NCBI GenBank assembly: GCA_902729315.2
Contig: LR746276.1
Span: 2,248,169 to 2,312,168, forward strand
Direction: 5' to 3'
Length of the DNA: 64,000 bases
From: Spirodela intermedia
Lineage: Eukaryota; Streptophyta; Magnoliopsida; Alismatales; Araceae
Shown here: positions 58,673 to 64,000 of the stretch, piece after piece
Numbering within the stretch: the first letter of the stretch is position 1
How the letters are laid out: every line of letters begins with the position of its first letter
Position numbers and translations under genes: made by a program
Notes under the pieces: model-generated
The model's database searches: none
Told to the model about the DNA's origin: nothing
Seen by the model: only the letters and a program-made list of their open reading frames with translations

Positions 58673-60175
58673 CTTCACATTCCCAAAAATGACTGAACCA
58701 GAGATGACAGGGATTGGCGGGCTAGCTTGTCCGAATTAAGGGCATCAAGCTAGAACCAGCATCCCAATTTGGAGTGTTTCAATCGAATGACTGCCTACTT
58801 GTTGCAAATTTCCTTCTTTTTTTGGTGGGTAGATAAAAAAAATTCCGTCAACTTTGGTCTTCGGCTGGGGCATCATCTGACTTTCATTTTTTAATCGAGG
58901 ACAGAACTTCTTTAGTAAAATTCTCTATATCAATCAAATTTCTGCGTGTTCCTCATTATTTTTGAGAAATAAACTGGTTTCCCTGTATTTTACTGTATGG
59001 TTCTTCCTTTAATGACAGAATTCGCGTTGACCATTTTTATGAACTGTTTGATTCTTCTTCGGGGAAGATCATCAAGCTCAGGCTGGGTTGCACACAAGCT
59101 GGAGAACCACTCTAACCATGGAAGCCTTTCAGTTCAGTTCTACCGAGAATGGCCAGTCACTTGAAGGAGGGGACACAGAGCAGTAGACTGGAGAATAGAG
59201 GAGACTCCAGTTCTCATGAATGTCAGCCAAAGAAGTGCAGTTGGTTTCAATATTTCTCTTCTTACTTTGTAGAATCAGCTAGTTTAATTGTCATCAAGGC
59301 CCAATGGAAATAAATCTACGGAAGCAGCCTGTGTTTCTAGCTCTCTTGGTGAGGCTGCATGCTGTCAGGGACTTACAATGTTCTTCAATAAAAAGTGCTA
59401 TGGTTTAAGATTCCCAAGATGGTAATTGCATTAAACTATCGTTGACTTTTATGTAACAGGCAATGGTTGGCTGGGGAAGCTAATTTAGACTGTGGATATT
59501 ATTTATGGTTATTAATAATTAGTTAATATTGACCTTTAATAATCATAATTACTGCCAGTTAAATGTGAGTTAGAGTAAGAACACGCCATTTAGTCAACAA
59601 TTACGAAGGATGACTATGAAAATATGTTGTATGATAGGGGGGTTGAAGCTTCCCCAATTCCGCATCATATATTGCAGGACAGTTTGGTTTGCGAACCCAT
59701 TAAATGACGACTATGCTACATGAACTCTCATTTCTTGGCGACTAGAACACATCAATAATGAGGGTCACAAATATACTTATTGAGGGCTTTATAGAACGAT
59801 GCCAAGACGAAAAATAACACGATTTAAATGATATATTTTATCATTACTAAAAATAAATTTATTGTAGCCATAGATCAAAATGGATGGATTTCTAGTCTTC
59901 AAGATCGTTTGAGGATACTTGCAATTCTTGGTCAATTCTGGCATTGAAGGTGTTAAAACTCTTCATAATAAACTAGCAGGAACATTTCAATAATCTATTC
60001 ATACAACCATAGGCTATATAATGACGATGATAGAGTTTCTATTGAAGAAACAAAAATATATGAAGAAAAATCTTTTAAAAGGCTTATATTAGCTATTCCA
60101 ATGTAGAAAGAAAGGAAAAGAGTAAATACTCCACAAAATTCTTTTGGCTGTGGTTCTTCTCCCCTCTTGGTACCC

Positions 60176-60180
<5 letters not shown>

Positions 60181-60210
<30 letters not shown>
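60181..60210. repeat. (CT)n microsatellite
   Basis: Fifteen CT units in AT-rich DNA. Confidence 0.95.
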
Positions 60211-60213
<3 letters not shown>

Positions 60214-60885
60214 AACCTCTCCCCTCTCCTATCAACACATGCACACCATCATGTCTACTCTTATATACATTACAAACATTATAAAATCACCCCCCTTAAT
60301 CCACAAGGGATGAAATCAAGAAACTCTGGCCAACTAATGATTCTTTTAGGGCGGTCCATAGTGGAAAAAGGAATTGAAATGAAAGGCCTTTTGAACCCAA
60401 AGTGACCTCCTTGAATTGCAAAGACTGATGGATCAAAAATAATAAGATCTGATCTAAGGCCCATCTTTTTCAACCAAAGTTAACCTTCTTTAAGTTAGCA
60501 AAAAATATTCTTTCTAGATCCCATAAAAGCTAAGATGTGAACTATAAAATCTTGTATTAGATGATATTCATTAGATAACATAAAATATTTATTTATTAAG
60601 CCCACAAGAGTAAAATACATTTTGTTTCACCTAGACAACTTTTAGTTATTCTTGATTTACCCTTCTTCAGCGTTTACTCAATGTCTAAGTTAATGGGGAC
60701 TTGTGAATCAAAGGTGTTGGCGTTGATCCCCGCATTCAGAGGGCAATAATCTAATTAATAGGATGCTTTCTCATGATCGTGGACAGTGTGTACATCCACA
60801 ATTTTTTAAAGGAAAGTGTTTTTCTTTAACAATGTACAAGCCTTCTGGTCATATATGAAAACCTGACTCTTGCGGGTGGGGATGA

Positions 60886-61165
60886 CGTATGGTGGGCCCG
60901 CTTCATTTCTCAGCCACAAGCCCCCCCAGACGACCAGTCTCCCGACCACAAGAACCCCTCGTAATCGGATCCATCTATCGGGTACACCTAACCTCACGTG
61001 AGGATCCGCACCAGGGAATGTACCGCCTCAAAAAGTTCGTTCCCTGTGGTCGGGGATGTTGATAAGCACGGGCACCCCCGTCCACGATTCTGCCGGATGG
61101 ACCCATCTGGGTCCACGCCGGTCTGGATCCGTCAGATCTCACTGAGCCCAACTCGGTCTACACCA
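60886..61165. other. Small GC-rich patch
   Basis: About 280 bp of GC-rich DNA with abrupt AT-rich borders, containing GGTGGGCCCGC, CTAACCTCACGTGAGGATCC (a CTCACGTGAG palindrome with a G-box core) and CACCCCCGTCCACG. It resembles the GC-rich parts of young LTRs in the window in composition but not in sequence. Origin unknown. Confidence 0.4.
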
Positions 61166-61174
61166 TTCATGCCA

Positions 61175-61690
61175 TAAATTAATTAAAATTCGATGAATTC
61201 AGGTTTCTATCACCATAAAAATTTGCGATCCCCCAATTTAATTGAATATAAAACTCTCTCTATCATATTATTTATGTTTTAGTAACAACTAGATGGGCAT
61301 GCTGCCACTATGATCTATGAAAATATGGCAATCACGGTCACAAAACTTTATTCATGATTTTCATTATTATTATTTCAATTTTTTGAATTAAAATTTGTAG
61401 AATTTATGTTTTTATTACTATAAAATGGCAAACCCCCAATATAATTGAGAATAAAAAGCTCAATTCCTGCATCATATTAATTATGTTATATTGACTAGAT
61501 GGGCATGCTACCAGCATGATCTTCGACTAGGAAGTGATCATGGTGACAATTCATGATTCTAATGATAATAATTTTTTGAATTAAAAAATGTTGAATTTAA
61601 TTTTTAATCACTAAAAATTTATGATCCACCAATTTAACAGAAGATAAATTCATTTATGATTTAATTATTATTTTTAATATTTTATTGAGG
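61175..61690. repeat. Three diverged tandem copies of a ~200-bp unit
   Basis: Units start near 61,178, 61,387 and 61,577 with TTGAATTAAAA(A/T)... followed by GAATTtA.GTTT..ATCACTA.AAAAT, then a GATCCCCCAATTTAATTGA-like block. Units 1 and 2 also share ACTAGATGGGCATGCTGCCA / ACTAGATGGGCATGCTACCA. The third is incomplete. Confidence 0.75.
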
Positions 61691-62213
61691 CTTTTCCATA
61701 AAAGTGCCAGCATTCATTCATTAGTATGAGGCAGGTATTGAAACAGCACATCCAAAGTTTGGATATGTAAGGAAATATGTATTATTAAGGGTTTTAAAAA
61801 TAAATTAATATTTAAGGAGGTTTGGAATAGGAAAACGATGCAACTAGTTAATGGGATGACAGGCAAGTGTGTGTTGTGGATGCTGCTGCGTAGGGGAGAA
61901 AAGGAAGAGAGGGAAGCAGTCGTTGGCTGGGAGCGCACGCAGAAAGGGGCGCACCCTCATCACACCCTCGTCGCCGTCGTCGTTATCGCCATCATCACCG
62001 CCACCTGTTCCTTCGCTCGTGATTCAGTGGCGGCAGCAGAAGCAGCAGCAGCGCAAGAAGGGCAGATCCGACTTCGTTTTCAAGGTGCAGAGCATCGTTT
62101 GTTGGAGTTTGAGCGGAGGGGAAGGAAGGAAGGGGGCGGAATAGGCGGGGGAGGGGGTTGGCTCGGGGGATCCAAATTGTGTTCTTGGGTTTTCTCGGAT
62201 CTCCTTACTTCGT
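61691..62213 (+). promoter_or_regulatory. Upstream and leader region of the REVEILLE6-like gene
   Basis: GC rises from about 61,860 and purine-rich runs (GGAAGGAAGG near 62,120) precede the start codon at 62,214. Several upstream ATGs open frames that overlap or precede the main start (for example 61,838-62,377), so either an untranslated intron or a later transcription start is likely. No certain TATA box is visible. Confidence 0.4.
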
Positions 62214-63960
62214 ATGACTGTGGAAGGTGGCGGCCCAGTGGGCGGATTCCTGGTGGAACAACCGCAGCAGCAGCGCCAGGTCCAGCCGCCGCCGCCGCCG
62301 CCGCCGCCGCCGCCCTCGCCGCCGGGGATGGCCCTCCTGGGCTACGGCTCGCTCACCCCGTCGGCCGCGGCTGTTAACGCCAACTCATCCACGGAAGATC
62401 CAAGCAAGAAGATTAGGAAGCCGTACACCATAACCAAGTCCCGGGAGAGCTGGACGGAGCAGGAACATGATAAATTCCTTGAGGCGCTTCAGCTGTAGAG
62501 CTCCTTTCCTTTTCCTTTTATTTTTCTCATGTCTGCACCTTTCGTTCTTCGTTAGAACGGTTTCACTTTCTGGGAATTTGGGTGGGTTGTAGACTTGTTA
62601 ATTTATTTTGGGGGGGAAACGTCCAGCTATTACAGCTTTGAGGGTATCATCAAGTTGGGATTTGCTTTGTTGAGTTGCTTTCTTTATGAATTAGAGATTC
62701 CTTAGTCTGGAGTCTGCTCCGATTCAAAGATGAATACTTTCCTGATTCTGATTTGGGTCATGGAGTAATCTCCCTGGGATTTTAATTAGACTTGGGGCTT
62801 GCAATTGCGAATCACTTCGGCTCTGCTAGTGTAGATCGTCCCGCTTTTCAAGGTGGAAGTGAACAAGTAAAGATAGAGATAGGGTAGCAAGATGGAAACT
62901 TCTGCTGCAAAGATTCCGATAGATGGATCAAGTAGTTCATTGTCATCATTAAAAAAATCTTTGATCACCATTTTTGTTAATATGTGGGATATTTAGGATC
63001 ATATGTGAGAAAAGCATATAAATTGAGCAATCACTTGGAGGATTGATAGTCTGTTGATATTTCATGATTCTTGGTAAAAGTCGGAGTAAAGCATCAATGA
63101 GATCTGTGGCAATGCAATTTTAGGGACAGCTCCTTTCGATGAGTATTTCTGCCATCATTATGGGCGTATTTATTTACCTCTCCCCAAAATTAGCGTATAT
63201 TATGTTTACCATACTAATTGAGCATAAAGATGAGTTTAAGCTCTTCCATGATGATTTGATTTAACCACATCAAATCTTCCCTCTAGTTATTGAAGCCCAA
63301 AATATTCACTATGAACTTTCTTAACATTGCTTACGGGCAAACAACAGAAATCAAAGAGAGGACCCTGAGTATTTGAAAATTATTTGAAAATTATTATCAT
63401 ATGAGTTGGAGAGATTGGGATGTTGCAAATGTTTATACCTCTTTCTGGGGTTGAGTTTTATCAAGGAATGAACTGAGCGCTGTTTTGGAGGGTTTCAAAG
63501 AAAACGGTATGGCTTGAAATCAAAGATACTGTCTCCTTGAGGGATGGCTGGAATTATGGCTATCTTTAACTGTCTTATGCTGTCTAAGACATTGAAGGAA
63601 GAGATTGATCTTTTTATTCTGTAGGTACTAGAGACTGCAATGAGGGAGCCATGTAGGTTTCTGAAAGCTAGTATGCTGAGAAAGATGACTAATTTACATT
63701 GGGAGAGTGTCCCAGCTGCTGGTGGCTAAATTAAACGGCTGAAAGAAAATTATGAAACATGAGTTCACAATTTTAGCTTTGGTTTCGAATTTCTATGCTT
63801 CCCTGGACTAGTGAGACAGTAGATCTACTTTGCTCTATCAGTGTATTTACATTTTAAATTGGCGTATTTGGGGTCTCATTTTTTCAAATCTTGTTATTTT
63901 AGCTTTGATCGTGATTGGAAGAAGATTGAGGCTTTTGTTGGCTCGAAGACAGTAATCCAG
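62214..63960 (+). CDS. RVE6: REVEILLE6-like MYB-related transcription factor, partial (5' part)
   Basis: Two exons, 62,214-62,494 and 63,903-63,960, joined by GT..AG splicing within a Leu codon, give 113 residues before the gene leaves the window. The N-terminus carries a Gln/Pro run with ten consecutive prolines (a CCG repeat at ~62,285-62,315). Then comes [20 protein letters not shown] and the start of the SHAQKYF-type MYB repeat ([32 protein letters not shown]). This domain binds evening elements. RVE4/6/8-type proteins activate evening-phased clock genes. KIRKPYT and [10 protein letters not shown] point to RVE6/RVE3/RVE5 rather than RVE8. The SHAQKYF motif itself lies beyond the window. 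An internal start at MALLGYG (62,328) is possible. Confidence 0.88.
62285..62315 (+). repeat. (CCG)n repeat encoding poly-Pro in the REVEILLE6-like gene
   Basis: About ten CCG units encode an unbroken proline run before the DNA-binding region. It is probably length-variable. Confidence 0.85.
62495..63902 (+). other. First intron of the REVEILLE6-like gene
   Basis: 1,408 bp, donor CAGCT|GTAGAG and acceptor TTATTTTAG|CTTTGATC. The splice restores LQLFDRDW, which is invariant in the family. The intron is AT/T-rich with no repeats or internal genes. Confidence 0.85.
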
Positions 63961-64000
63961 GTATGTCTCCTCTGGGTCAGACATGCAACCTACGGTAAAA

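Larger units (their letters stand above)
58152..60885. other. Intergenic DNA downstream of the SARD4-like gene
   Basis: It includes the probable 3'-untranslated region of the SARD4-like gene. The small repeats at 58,557 and 60,181 are listed separately. No coding exon is supported. Confidence 0.5.

Noticed and set aside
1-64000. CRISPR arrays, bacterial operons, integrons or organellar insertions
   Set aside because: No spaced identical repeats, no bacterial-type gene spacing and no recognisable plastid or mitochondrial gene was seen. The window is ordinary plant nuclear DNA.

Overview
This window is nuclear DNA of a flowering plant. The genes have spliceosomal introns with GT..AG ends. They encode plant-specific families (trihelix and REVEILLE transcription factors, a group-4 LEA protein, a SARD4-type reductase) and sit between plant LTR retrotransposons. 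Several coding exons are very GC-rich, with long CT/GA tracts near the promoters, while the intergenic DNA is very AT-rich. That contrast fits a monocot better than a typical eudicot, but this is an inference and I cannot name the species.

Layout. 1-5.8 kb is AT-rich DNA with no gene I can support. 5,811-13,864 is an old LTR retrotransposon of the Athila/Tat (Ty3/gypsy) type on the minus strand, with matching 5-bp target duplications, a primer-binding site, a polypurine tract and gag relics. 15,931-17,855 is a decayed solo LTR of the same family with its own target duplication. 20.1-22.9 kb is an orphan GC/CpG-rich island. 22.9-29.8 kb is AT-rich and holds one CACTA-like transposon end. 30,743-33,025 is a two-exon GTL2-like trihelix transcription factor gene, flanked on both sides by CpG-rich DNA full of GA/CT tracts. 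35.5-36.3 kb carries a 349-bp tandem duplication. 37,846-43,544 (minus) is an 11-exon G-patch protein gene. 45.0-48.7 kb is a second Athila-like element (minus). 48.7-54.4 kb is a badly decayed chromovirus, interrupted at its protease by a young CpG-rich solo LTR (49,744-51,507). 55,835-56,182 (minus) is a LEA_1 gene, divergent from the SARD4-like gene (56,689 or 57,093 to 58,151, plus). 58.2-61.8 kb is repeat-bearing intergenic DNA. The window ends inside a REVEILLE6-like MYB gene (62,214 onward).

How the genes relate. They are ordinary, independently transcribed plant genes: two transcription factors, one probable nucleolar RNA-processing factor, one desiccation-protection protein and one enzyme of pipecolate synthesis (systemic acquired resistance). 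Only the LEA and SARD4 genes could plausibly share a promoter region. I found no gene cluster or defence island that would count as a new system. The observations most worth checking are a possible plastid-targeting first exon of SARD4, the contracted first trihelix domain of the GTL2-like protein, and the age series of one LTR family, including a large inverted repeat.
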